This document shows, piece after piece, positions 1-10,755 of a stretch of DNA of 64,000 bases. The position numbers were made by a program, and so were the translations under genes. Positions within the stretch are counted from its first letter, which is position 1. Every line of letters begins with the position of its first letter. The DNA lies in NCBI RefSeq assembly GCF_024679245.1, contig NC_090173.1, positions 54,502,806 through 54,566,805 on the forward strand, written 5' to 3'. This stretch comes from Pseudorasbora parva. Lineage: Eukaryota; Chordata; Actinopteri; Cypriniformes; Gobionidae. The notes beneath the pieces were generated by a model that ran no database searches, had not been told where the DNA came from, and worked only from the letters and a program-made list of their open reading frames with translations.

Positions 1-593
1 ACTGAGATTTAGATTGTGGATAGTCATGTCAATTAATTTATATTCAAAATAGTATGCAACAGGTTTAAAGGTAGAGTTTAAGTTCTGTCATTATTTGCAG
101 AATCTAATATTACTTCCTGGCCTTTCTGGTCACTTTTTGTCAGTGTTGATGTTACAGGTTAATTAACAATACCTAATGGACAAAAAAATACAGAGTGCTA
201 CTAAACTACTCTATTCACGTCTTTCACTGATAAAAAGAAAGGCATGCAGCTTTGAAACAACATAAAAATGTAAAATAAATTATAAATATGGTTAATTATC
301 CCCTCTGCATTACTACACTTTGTTGTGCGCACCTTTTTAGTGGAGTCCATTTTTAATATGGTGCAGAAAGTGGACAGAATCTGGCTCCTGTAATCTTGGA
401 CGTTGTTAACTTCTGCCAGCAGGAAGGCGTGGAGGAGCTGGAGCTCCAAACTTGTGTCCAAGGGCAGACACTGTCAAAAAAAGAGTACAAAATTGTTCCT
501 TTTAAATTACAAGTGGCCGTCACTGGGGCTGTGCCCTTAAGACTACATTTTTCTACCTCTAAATCAGGGGCAGGCAAGTTCGGTCCTAGAGAT
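1..593 (-). pseudogene. TE-derived coding fragment (possible), otherwise gene-free
   Basis: No host gene was recognised here. A minus-strand open frame of 86 codons (201-461) has a plausible protein composition, including the run MDSTKK. From memory this resembles multi-copy transposon proteins in fish genomes, but I cannot name the family. The stretch at about 566-640 matches a common fish repeat whose core is CCAGAGTTTAACTCCAA. Because the frame is short and sits among other repeats, I treat it as a decayed element and not a host gene. Confidence 0.3.
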
Positions 594-597
594 TTAA

Positions 598-1018
598 TGT
601 CCTCCAGAGTTTAACTCCAAACTTTCTAAGCCACCATGGTATAAAACAATAAATCAAAAACTCAAACAATTACTGTTGACATTTTTTATCTGTGGGAAAG
701 GTAGAAAAGTCCTCAGGTCTCCTGAACAGCTTGGAACATGAAGTGTCTCCATGCGAGCAGGTTGTTTTGATGATTCGCTCCATTTCCGCCTGACAATGAA
801 CATCTTTGGACAGGTGCATATAAATGATCCCCAACGCTTGCTTCACGGTTGGGGTTATGTTGAGAATCACTTTTTTTCTGTGGAGTTTTGGATTCACAAG
901 ATTTACATGAGAAGTAGGAGGCAATGGTGTTTGAGACTCACAGTATGTGATGTCCATGTACTGAACTCTTATTTCATCACATGGCAAGGTTAATTCAATT
1001 TTTCATTCTAGGGCACCT
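598..1018 (-). mobile_element. TTAA-type repeat (AGGTGCCCTAGAATGA end)
   Basis: Read on the minus strand from 1018, the sequence begins AGGTGCCCTAGAATGA next to TTAA at 1019-1022. This terminus is very common in zebrafish-like genomes and is typical of TTAA-targeting DNA elements (Kolobok or piggyBac-like). The 105-codon minus-strand frame at 670-987 lies inside it and is not a gene. The far end is unclear because the presumed target sequence is duplicated over about 50 bp on both sides (594 and 1019). Confidence 0.55.
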
Positions 1019-1214
1019 TTAATGTCCTCCAGAGTTTAACTCCAACCTTTCTAAGCCAACAAAGTATAAAATTCATGGCTTCCAGCATGCGTTGCAGCAT
1101 TAAGTATGTCACCATTGTTGAGATTCATATGCTGATTCTTGATATCTGTGTGTGTCTAAATTTTACCCCTTAGAAAAATCTAAAAATAGATAATCTGATC
1201 TGTGGAGTTTTGGT

Positions 1215-1512
1215 TCCTTGCCACTGTCGCTTTGGCTTGGCTTGCTCAGTTGGCGACACTAAAATAATGATCCAAATTATTCAACTAAATATACAAATAA
1301 AGTTAATTAATTAGGTCTTATTTAATTCTGTAAACTATAATACTGATCTGCCAGCATTGTCGCTGTATGATAAATTAAAATAAGCTGATAACATCACTGT
1401 TTCCTGCACAGCCAAATCAAATTTTGCTGCAATATTGTCCTGTTTAACACTGTGAAGCTGCTTTGAAACTATCGCCATTGTAAAAGTGTTATATAAATAA
1501 AGTTGATTATTT
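1215..1512 (+). mobile_element. LINE-tailed repeat, copy 1
   Basis: This copy runs from GGCTTGGCTTGCTCAG to a 3' tail of the type GCTATATAAATAAAGTTGA, which resembles the conserved 3' tails of L2/CR1-like LINEs and the SINEs that borrow them. Two further long copies lie on the minus strand (18892-19186 and 38044-38262) and a short tail-only copy at 26968-27022. In this copy the tail box has mutated to GTGTTATATAAATAAAG. Confidence 0.6.
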
Positions 1513-1522
1513 AGTTATTCAG

Positions 1523-1840
1523 TTATATGTTTTGTTCCGCAAGGAACAACATTGTACCTCCACTGTACCTTTTTTTCTGAGAGTACACAATGCCCCCAGT
1601 CTTCAGAAGGGTCATGAGGAGTGTGGTGTGCAGATCTTTGCGGTGCAGGTACTCCTCATAATGGTTCTCCTGAACCTGCCGCCACACCTTCGACATGGTG
1701 TTCCCCTCAGTCCAGTCACGGAGAAGCTGCACTACGCTTTTGTCCACTCCACACATGTAAAGAGTGATAGTCACTATAACAGTGGCTGGCGCATCTAATC
1801 CAATGCATGTAAGGTTTACTCCAATGCTCAGTGTACTCAC
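1523..1840 (-). pseudogene. TE-associated ORF fragment, unclassified
   Basis: A minus-strand open frame of 105 codons. Its middle part (around CGVDKSVVQLLRDW and KVWRQVQENHYEEYL) looks like real protein, with no low-complexity bias. I recall similar sequence in repetitive fish ORFs but cannot assign a superfamily. It may belong to the same decayed element as the minus-strand fragment at 201-461, now separated by a LINE tail and a TTAA element. No intron signals or start context support a host gene. Confidence 0.3.
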
Positions 1841-2321
1841 CTGACTGTGAGGACTGCAGGGAACATGGCTTGGTGAGCCTCACTGAGTTGGCACATTATG
1901 GCAGAATCCCAGGCCAGCCGTCGGCTTGGGGCATTTTCTGGAAACCCCTGAGTTCAGAGTATTTCATTACTTCTTCTAACTTCTTTCTTTCAGTATTAAT
2001 ATTCCATTTCTGTATTTATTGGCGAGTTTACATTTGTATTTACTTTCATTTTGCTTTTTTGCTTTTTACTTTCAGGTTGTCATGTTTTTCTAGGCTTTTC
2101 TCCTGGTATTTGTGTTATAAATTCAGATGTAAGTTGATTTCCTTTTGTAATTGTGGGGGCATAAATAAATGCAAATGCAAATGTAATGCATGTTAACTGA
2201 AGGATGTTGTTTACTTTGAGTGACTTTTTTGATACAAAATCATATCAATTGCAGCCATGAAAGGTCTCTGATTGAAAGGAATAAAATAAAGAGACAATTA
2301 ACTGGTATAGGATCCTGCTGT

Positions 2322-3720
2322 TAGCCTGACAAGCCAGACCCGTTTTTTTCCACAGGTTGTTTTCTATGTCCGCGGGTTGAAGCGACTATTATGTGATAAA
2401 TAGACCCATTAGTGCGAATTTTAGCAGGCAACCTTGCCAAAATAACACACATTTTACCCCCCAAACACCATTTCCCCCCCCCCCCCCCGAGAAGCTATTG
2501 TTTTGGGCTAGTAGTTGGCGGGTTTTGTTGTAAAAACTTGGCATCCCTGTCGAGACACCCCTCGCTGCAGCCTGTAGCATGATGACGTAGCTGTATCAGA
2601 TCCAACACATACTGGATGGTGGATCATTATGGCAATGATAGCTTACCGATCTCTGGGTTATTTTATAATGCGTATGCTCTAATCTTAATGTATCTTCTTT
2701 TCATAAATGTGATGCTTAAATTATCCTAGTTTCGCAGTACATGCATGCAAAACAGTTACATTTTTTATATATTCTGATCATACTTGCTGTTGAGTGGAAG
2801 GAAACATGAGTCAAGTAATTGTCTCTGTAATTTTAATCCTCAAGGTACAATCCAACACGATCTGTAAAGAACTTAAAAACCAGTAGCTACACATTCAAGG
2901 GAAAAGGCAAAACGTGTCTCCTGATGGCGTGAGCATGTTATTAATCATTATTTTTGCGCGAGCGGTTTGAGTATTTATCTATCCAGCAAAACTCTCCTTT
3001 GCATTCAGTGATGTCCCCAAAACTCTTCTGCGCATGCGTATATGACGTCATCGAATTGTGAATGAAACCACTGCGCATGCGCGTGCAGTACGCGTTGGAT
3101 CTGATCCTGTACGTCATCGTGCTACAGGCTGCAGCGAGGACTTGTCCCTGTCTGCACGCACGCTGGAATAAACAATCTTTGCCGGTGTTGTAAAAATGTT
3201 TATTATTTTAAGGATACACAGAGTACTTACCCAACATGATCATCATTTCTGAGAGAAACTGTGAAGGTGAATGCATTTACGAACAAGCTCTCCGTTTAGG
3301 ATTCGAACAAATATAACCCAAGCCCCTTTGATGACGTGATGATTACGTTACTGTTTATCATCTGTCCATCATCGTCTAAAGCCCACCCTGATGATCTCAT
3401 TGGTCCGAACAGTTTCTGTTCGGGGATAATTACTCCTCTATGGATCGAGGCCAGACCGAACCGCCCAGCCTAAAAAAATTGTGGGCGGGGCTAAGTTCAG
3501 CTGCCATCCAGGCTAACCATTGACAGCTCAATCCGAGGGGCGGGATAAATGGTCGTCTTTCAATCTCCCACTGCACGCAATTGGATAGCGCTACAACCAA
3601 CCAAAGCAACAAAGGTGAAGCAGAGCTAGTTGACAGATTAAACCCGACCAGAGTTTGGCGTTCACTAGAACTGGCAAATTAGATTTGCTGCCGCTAGGGT
3701 GAGTCTAGATTTCTAGGCTA
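2322..3720 (+). mobile_element. 9-bp-TSD element, copy A (composite)
   Basis: The element begins TAGCCTGACAAGCCAGA and ends TCTAGATTTCTAGGCTA. It is flanked by the exact 9-bp direct repeat TCCTGCTGT (2313-2321 and 3721-3729). Its right part (about 3510-3720) matches copies B (21878-22398) and C (61118-61639). Its left and middle differ and hold an inserted palindromic element (2560-3139). The 9-bp duplication fits Mutator-like or Merlin-like transposition better than hAT (8 bp). No transposase is present. Confidence 0.75.
2560..3139. mobile_element. Palindromic element CCTCGCTGCAG, copy 1
   Basis: The ends are inverted copies of CCTCGCTGCAGCCTGTAGCA, followed on each arm by a GATCAGATCCAACACGTACT-like stretch. 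The interior includes a perfect CRE palindrome TGACGTCA (3043-3050) and an NRF1-like GCGCATGCGC (3073-3082). It is nested in the 9-bp-TSD element. A second full copy lies at 6934-7593 and a half copy at 5330-5525. Confidence 0.65.
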
Positions 3721-3729
3721 TCCTGCTGT

Positions 3730-4724
3730 ACATAAAGCAAGATTGATTTTAGTGTTTCTATGTTGATTCAGTGTTAAATAAGTTATTTAATTTAAGTTAA
3801 ACTATTGATTTTAAGTCCATCTTGATGTATTTTTCATTATTGAAATAACATTATTTCAGGGTGCAAACCTAATGAAAAATTAATGTTAAATTTCAACATT
3901 GATTCAATAATATTTTATTTGATCCATTAACATTGATTCAACACTGATTCAGTGTTTGTCTGATATCTGGGATGCCAGCCACCGTCATAACTTGCTTTGT
4001 CAGTCAGCATGCATTACCAGCTTAATACGTCGAATAAATGTGACGAACCTACAATGTCAAAAAAACAGAAGTGCATTGTTTTATTTCATCTGTAGATAAC
4101 AAATCATTTCATTGTTGTTCCAGCTATAAAAATCAACCAAAAAATGTTCATTCATTCCTCTCACTCATGTCGTTCCAAACCCGCAAGACCTTCTCATCCA
4201 TATTCAGAGCACAAATGAAGTGTATCTGGTCATACATGATAATCATCAACTCTCTTGACTTTTGTCCCATAACAAATGTATTTAACGTACACACAGTTAC
4301 AGCTACCAGCAAACAGATAATATTATAATGTCAGGCCCAACTAAAGCAAACAATGATCTCGATAATCTACAAATGAAACTCGAAACATCATCTAAACCTT
4401 GGTTAATTTTCATAAGTAGATGACTGACAGAAATCGAGTCAAGCTAGTATTATTAAGTGAAGCTAGGTAATGCTGTTTGTGGAGTTGTTTAATCCTCTGC
4501 TGAGATCTTCAGAAATGTTATGTCTTCTTTTATCTGTTGATTTCATCTAAAGCTTTGGCTGATTTCAGTTGTGGTTCTTCTTTCGCTTTCCTTCAGTGAT
4601 TCTGCTCATTATCATCAGGTGTTCATCACTAATGCGCAATCATCACATAATTAGCTTCTTAACTTGAACACTGCTTCAATTGTGCTTTATCTCAGTAGAG
4701 TGCACTAGGAAGTGTTCATTTAAA
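3730..4724. other. AT-rich gene-free stretch
   Basis: No gene was recognised. The stretch is AT-rich, with internal near-repeats of an ATTGATTCA motif at 3765-3960. A fragment of the common repeat CTCATGTCGTTCCAAACCC lies at 4164-4182, and the rest is unassigned. Confidence 0.5.
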
Positions 4725-5010
4725 GGTGCCCTAGAATGATTTGAAACAATGTTAAATTGTTCTCTGATATCTACATAGAGGGTATGTGGCTTACTTAAGG
4801 GACAAAATGGTCCAGATCCAGTTTTACAGGTCCATTTAAAACCTTATTAATTGTCCCTAGGATGTAATGCTCTTTTTTTGCCTTATTTGGAAGAATCATG
4901 AATATTAATGTTGAACTCTGCTCTGATTGGCTTATTTCAGCAGCTCACAGCAGTTCAGCTGTTCAGCTTGTGAGTCCTGACAGAACACAGACCGACTGAA
5001 TGGCACTATA
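4725..5010 (+). mobile_element. TTAA-type repeat left arm
   Basis: After TTTAA at 4720-4724 the sequence reads AGGTGCCCTAGAATGATTTG, the left end of a very common zebrafish-type TTAA element. Only the left arm can be recognised and the right boundary is not visible. Confidence 0.5.
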
Positions 5011-5329
5011 AGCAGAACAACTCAAATGGAGATTGCTAAAATGCAGCCTACTTGTTTATTGGTGTTTTCAGATCATCCGCGCACAAGAAAGAGCTTGCGT
5101 GCTTGCTGTTGCCAGATTTCAGTCATCCCCCAAACAGAGCTTTTCTGTGAAAATAACACGTATACCAGGGTTGCTCAACCAGTCGATCGCGGTCGACCAG
5201 TCGATCGCAGGCTGCTTTCCAGTCGATCGTTTTGCCCTTTCTCTCTGTTCACCGCCCCACGTCTCAAGACTTATAAATATTTACCTTTATAGACATGGTA
5301 TTTCGTGAGTGAAGAAAACGCCAAGAAGT

Positions 5330-5525
5330 CCTCGCTGCAGCCTGTAGCACGATGATGTACAGGATCAGATCCAACACGTACTGCACGCGCATGCACAGTG
5401 GTTTCATTCACAATTCGATGATGTCATATACACATGCCCAGTAGAGTTTTGGGGACATCATTGAATGCACAGGAGAGTTTTGCTGGATAGATAAATACTC
5501 AAACCGCTCGCGCAAAAATAAGAAT
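5330..5525. mobile_element. Palindromic element CCTCGCTGCAG, half copy
   Basis: Only one arm is present. It starts CCTCGCTGCAGCCTGTAGCAC and continues through the GCGCATGCAC, CAATTCGATGATGTCA and CAAACCGCTCGCGCAAAAATAA segments shared with the full copies at 2560-3139 and 6934-7593, here in the opposite orientation. The perfect CRE of copy 1 is TGATGTCA here, as expected from CpG decay. Confidence 0.6.
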
Positions 5526-5689
5526 CAGAGTATAAATCTCATCAACGGTGACATACTTCATGCCACAATGCATTCTGGGTGCATCATACAAAACTCATCC
5601 ATGGCTCCCAGAATGCATTGCAGCCATAGGCCGTATAAAAATATGGACAACTCGACATCATCCGTTTCCGCTTGGCAGATTTGAAGCTT

Positions 5690-6110
5690 TTAGGCGGCCT
5701 GCACGGCGCGGACATCTTGGGACCGAGTCTGCGCAGTAGCGATTTTGGGACCGAGTCTGCGCAGTAGCGATTTCGGGACCGGAGTTGCGCAGGAAGTAGA
5801 GCAGGAAGTACAGCTGCGATATCAAAAGCCCGCCTACACTCTCGCAGATGCAGAACAATTAATTATGTTGGTGTGAAATAAACAGTTATGGTAATGTAGA
5901 AATTAAAGCTAAAGCTCCAATCTGCTCCCAAATATTTTGAAAAAAGTCTGTTAGTGCCTCAGTGACAACTTCACTCAGAGAAGACGTCAGTCTCAGCTGT
6001 CAATCATGACGTCACACACCCCGTTTTTATAGCATCAAATAACTAACTCAAACTAAACTTATTTTAAAAACAAAACACTTGAAATGAAATCATCGTGATG
6101 ATAACTGCCT
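5690..6110 (+). repeat. Dispersed repeat, copy 1 (GACCGAGTCTGCGCAGTAGC)
   Basis: This stretch has a short tandem duplication of a 29-bp unit around GGGACCGAGTCTGCGCAGTA (about 5720-5780). It is followed by sequence that recurs inverted at about 22475-22745, with a shared order of segments: AATTAAAGCTAAAGC, GCCTCAGTGAC and AAACACTTGAAATGAAATCA. It is therefore a dispersed repeat of unknown class. No coding potential was recognised. Confidence 0.5.
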
Positions 6111-6860
6111 TCAGTGACAAACTAACTTTGGGGAAAAAATATTTGAAGTGTAATTTTATTATTTAGTTTGCCTCGCGTCCATTAGAAAACACAGAGGGGC
6201 GGCTATACTGGGATATATATCCCAGGGGTCACCGGGGGGCGATCGATGCGCGAAAGCTTCAGTAAATGAGAGGGAAACTGCAGGCTTGATTGCAGCATAT
6301 AAACCTGTTACCATTGTTGAGTTTCATAGGCTGATTATTGATGTCTGAGTATGCGTTATAATCACAGGAGTTTAAAAAGTTTAGTGTACAATTCATTCTC
6401 ATCATTTCTGAGACTCTTGCTGTAGAATCACAGCAATAATTTAACAGAAATAAATGACAAATGGCACCCATAGAAAAGTCAGACATAAGATCAGTGAACT
6501 AACCTACAAATTGATGATTATATTCATGTCACCATTGAGCCAACATCAACTGATCACACTTTATCGTGTTGTTCACACCATAGTAAACAGCTAGACAAAA
6601 AAGTTAATAGTCAAGAGCCCAACTAAAGGAAACTCTGATTACCATAATGGTGACTTTATTACTTTCAATAAATCATCAATCTCTGTTAATTCTCAATAAG
6701 AGCTTCTGTAGACGTCTGACAGAAATGAAGTCAGTCTGGTCAGTAATGTGTGAAGCTGGTAATGCTGTTTGTGGAGTTGTTTAATCCTCTGCTGAGATCT
6801 TGTGATTGTCAGAGTCTCAAGTTGTCCACCACAGGGCAGCAGAGACTTTGAAACGTGAAC

Positions 6861-7650
6861 AGAGATGGAAAGTCCAGGTTCAGAAGATAAAAAGTCCAGC
6901 TCTGTATTTTGTTCCAAACACCAGGGAGACACCCCTCGCTGCAGCCTGTAGCACGATGACGTTGCTGGATCAGATCCAATACGTACTGGATGGTGGATCG
7001 TTATGGCAATGTCATTCATACAGATCAGAGTTAATTTATCATGCGTATGTGCTAATCTTAATGTATGATCATTATTGTATATAGATGATGTTCTAAACTG
7101 TGTCGTTGTAGTAGCCTACTGATAAATATTATTAAGTAATTATTGATTAATAAATCATCTTTTCATAAATGTGATGCTTAAATTATCCTAGTTTCGCTGT
7201 ACATGCATGCAAAACAGTTAATTTTTATATATTCTGATCATACTTGCTGTTGAGTGGAAGGAAAAATGAGTCAAGTAGCCTAATTGTCTCTGTAATTTTA
7301 ATGCAACACGATCTGTAAAGAACTTTATAATACCAGTACCCTACACATTCAAGGGAAAATGCAAAACGTGTGTCCTGATGGCGTGAGCATGTTATTAATC
7401 GTTATTTTTGCGCGAGCGGTTTGAGTATTTATCTATCCAGCAAAACTCTCCTTTGCATTCAATGATGTCCCCAAAACTCTTCTGAGCATGCGTATATGAT
7501 GTCATCGAATTGTGAATAAAACCACCGCGCATGCGCGTCCAGTACGCGTTGGATCTGATCCAGTACGTCATCGTGCTACAGGCTGCAGCGAGGACTTCTT
7601 GCAAAATATGGCAGGACTTTTACTTTCTGACCCCTGGACTTTCCACCTCT
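6861..7650. mobile_element. Outer foldback element AGAGATGGAAAGTCC, interrupted
   Basis: The left end AGAGATGGAAAGTCCAGG and the right end CCTGGACTTTCCACCTCT are inverted repeats. They continue inward as TCAGAA and TTTCTGA, then as AAAGTCC and GGACTTTT. The space between the arms is filled by a CCTCGCTGCAG palindromic element (6934-7593), so this is an older foldback element that received a later insertion. Confidence 0.5.
6934..7593. mobile_element. Palindromic element CCTCGCTGCAG, copy 2
   Basis: A full copy with both inverted ends (CCTCGCTGCAGCCTGTAGCA and its complement). Like copy 1 it carries an NRF1-like palindrome, CGCGCATGCGCG at 7526-7537, while the CRE has decayed to TGATGTCA. The preceding ACC and the following ACTT flanks are shared with copy 1, so the true element ends may extend a few bases beyond the palindrome. 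Confidence 0.65.
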
Positions 7651-9179
7651 GATCAGGACAAAGACTAGCGTTTTCTGCTGGCTAAAAACGCTTTGGTGGA
7701 CACACGGCCGTATGGTATAATATTATTGCAATAAATATATATTTGGTCTCCCATAAACCATGTGTATATTAAACTAACCATTAATCATAAAAATGCTAAC
7801 ATCAAGAAGAAACGCATCAATAGTGTGTATTATGTATAGTATCTGTAACTCACCTTTTAAAGGGATGCCCTGGTGTTGAGACTTGTATGGCTTAATATAA
7901 CATAAATGATGTCTCTTACTGAATTATGTAGTAGAAAACCCATGAAAGATCTACATTATTTAAAAAATCGATTTTATATTTGGACCATGGGCGGCGCCAT
8001 TTTGTTTGCGTTCTAGGTTGATGACGTAGAATGGTTGCACTCCTCAATCAGCTGGCGCTACCCGTAGCTATTTTTACCACAACGCAACTCGAAAATTGTT
8101 TCAGAGTTAAACAAAACCAATGAATTGCTTTGTAATTGTACTTAAAACACACTCAAACATACATGTGCACACAAACTCACCTACACAAGTCACAAACATA
8201 TCGGCGGCCGGGCACACACACCTGACAGACTGCGCTGTCTCAATCGAGATGTTGGGCTGCTCAGTCTCCACGACAGGGGCTGAATCCGAAATCGACCCCC
8301 TATACCCTGAAATAGGGCATTATTTGAAGGGACGGCCATTTGTAGTGTTCTCCGACACCATAGTGGACATGTTCGAGTGCAGTCATTCAGTCTCACGTTC
8401 ACCGCAATAACGAGTGTACAGCCGATTTACAAACAGCTGTCCGACTTCACGCACCCAAACATACATGTGCACACAAACTCTCTCGCTCACACAGACTCAC
8501 ACACACCCCAACAGATCGGCGCGAACACACACACACACCCCAACAGATCGGCGCGAACACACACGCACTGCGTGCGCGCATACATAACCCTCAATCACTA
8601 TTCCCTGTGTTGATATCTAGACTGTTGATATGCAGTAGATTAACTGTAATGCCTAATGTATCCAGCAGAGGGAAATATCTAGGTAGGATGATGGGATAAG
8701 TTAACGTGAGGAGGAAGAGAGGCAGGATGTTTTGGTGATGATGCATGGGATTGTTTGTGCATTAAAGTTTGAGCACAAGCTCAGTGAATTAACCTCAAAC
8801 TTTCACTTTTAAGACACAAATTACTTTCGCTACTTTTGTTCACTAATACAACTTGAAGGAGTTAATGAAGACGATCGAGTGCGTGAAGTCGGACAGCTGT
8901 TTGTAAATCGGCTGTACACTCAGGGCCGGCGCGTGCCTATAGGCGAACTAGGCAGCCGCCTAGGGCGGCAGCTCAGCCAGGGCGGCAAGAGAGAGAGAAG
9001 GCGAGAGAGCGAAAGCGAGAGAGAGAATTTTTTTTATAAATTTATTTGTTAGTTTTACATTAGGTAGGTTACAATTATCGCACTTATATCAACAACATTT
9101 TTTCCCACTCCATTAGTATGAATTTAAATTAACTTTAAATTTAGAATAAAAATTCCCGCCCGATCGCGCCCCCACCTCA

Positions 9180-9396
9180 CTTAGAGCAGCATCGATTAGT
9201 ATATGCGTGCAAAATACTCTCGACTGTGCCATCCGTTCCGTGGAAGAGCGCTTTCCGCTGCTTCGAGACCATGGGCGCTTATTTGGACTTTTATATGACA
9301 TCGCATCTCTCAAAGAAATAGGAGAACAGCCTACAATAGTTCTTCAGGATTGCTTAAGACTGGAAAAGTATGGCGTTATTTCCCTGTCAAATGTCG
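9180..9396 (+). pseudogene. hAT transposase central fragment
   Basis: The open frame here includes DCAIRSVEERFPLLRDHG, which resembles the region of hAT and ZMYM-like transposases just after the catalytic core (a helical segment with an ERF motif). It ends where the inserted foldback element starts (9398). No intact zinc finger or catalytic residues remain. Confidence 0.45.
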
Positions 9397-9397
9397 A

Positions 9398-10302
9398 GAG
9401 CGCAAATCTCTCTCTGCTCGCACGCGGAATGTAATGTGCGAGCGCGAATCTTCCTGCTCGTGCGCGAGAACTCTGCGTGCGCTCTCAGATACGCTGCTCT
9501 TGTTAGAAATGTTTGTCTGGGCTCACTCAGAGAATATGCCTGCACTTAAAACGATTATGCAATGTTATTATGTTTGATTATTTAATTTCTGTACCTGAAT
9601 CACTGTGTCCTGCAGCTTCAACTGTTCACTTGTATTCAATAATGTTTTACATTTATATTATTAGGCTGAGAATTGTGAAATTTCACTGATATCTACTGTT
9701 GTGGGTGCTTATTTATTGTTACATATTTAAGGTTACATTGGTCAAAACAATGAAAACAAATAAGTATAACACATGATATTCACGGTCTCTGGACCACCAA
9801 AGCAGCCGTGGCCACCCCATGTATAAAAGTCTTGTTCTGCCACTGCCAGTGGATTATTTAGAAATGTATGCCAACTTTTGCGGTGAAAGATAACTTAACT
9901 CACAAATTGCAGTAACATTTTCCCAATAAAATGGATTTCATTAATTTAGTAGTCAGTATTTTTAATTAGTTTTATTCTGTTGCATTTGTGTTTGATGCAG
10001 TTAGATATATCATAATTTTACTGGGGCATTTTGCCCACGTATCTATTATTACATTATATATGCTTATATTATATCTATTAGGGGGCATTTTGTTCAGATT
10101 TTAATTATTTTTGCCTTTTGGAATCTGAATTCGCGATTGCACTGGACACGTTTTAAGTGCAGGCATATTCTCTGAGTGAGCCCAGACAAAACATTCTAAC
10201 AAGAGCAGCGTATCTGAGAGCACGCAGAGTTATCGCGCACGAGCAGGGAGATTCGCGCTCGCACATTACATTCCGCGCGCGAGCAGAGAGAGATTTGCGC
10301 TC
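9398..10302. mobile_element. Foldback element nested in the hAT element
   Basis: The arms 9398-9552 and about 10148-10302 are inverted copies starting GAGCGCAAATCTCTCTCTGC, rich in CpG (GTGCGAGCGCGAATC) and ending near CCTGCACTTAAAACG. The AT-rich interior has no gene. I could not see a clean target duplication, so the superfamily is open. Confidence 0.65.
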
Positions 10303-10490
10303 GCGCACTATATTAATGTACTTTCGTGCTACAATAATGCGCTCTCGAGTTTGCAATCTTGTGGTGCATATGGTACGCGGTTTTTCGCGTGCATATGATA
10401 TGCACTTTATGGCGTATTATACATACGAACCGTATTATTAGGGTTATGGCGTATTATACGCATAAAGTGCGTATCTATTTATACGCATGA

Positions 10491-10755
10491 CCATGAGATT
10501 GTGTTGATTTTTCCAAATGTTTTTATAGCATTGAGAGTGCTTCTCACTCTCCCCGTCACTGTGAGCTCTGGAGAACGCAGTTTCTCAAAGCTTAAACTGA
10601 TTAAAAATGATCTCCGAGTCCGACGTACAATGACAAAAGACAGACTCAATGGACTAGCAACAATTGCAATTGAGCATGAACTTGTAGAAAAAGTTAAACT
10701 CGAGGACGCAATCAAAGCGTTTGCCGCTGCGAAAGCCCGACGCGCACGCTTCTGA
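10491..10755 (+). pseudogene. hAT transposase C-terminal dimerisation domain
   Basis: The frame contains LPVTVSSGERSFSKLKLIK followed by DRLNGLATIAIEHEL. This is the hallmark of the hAT C-terminal dimerisation domain: an LP-V-SER-FS core, then an RL-L---I--E helix. It ends in a stop at 10753-10755. It is the 3' end of the transposase gene of the surrounding hAT element. The central coding region is lost or replaced, so the copy cannot make a transposase. Confidence 0.85.

Noticed and set aside
670..987. 105-codon minus-strand ORF as a possible small secreted protein
   Set aside because: It lies wholly inside a TTAA-type repeat with the abundant AGGTGCCCTAGAATGA end. No signal peptide or conserved family seen.
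8120..8410. 96-codon ORF, with a near-identical one at 11524-11814
   Set aside because: The two are mirror copies in the inverted arms of one foldback element, not a gene pair.
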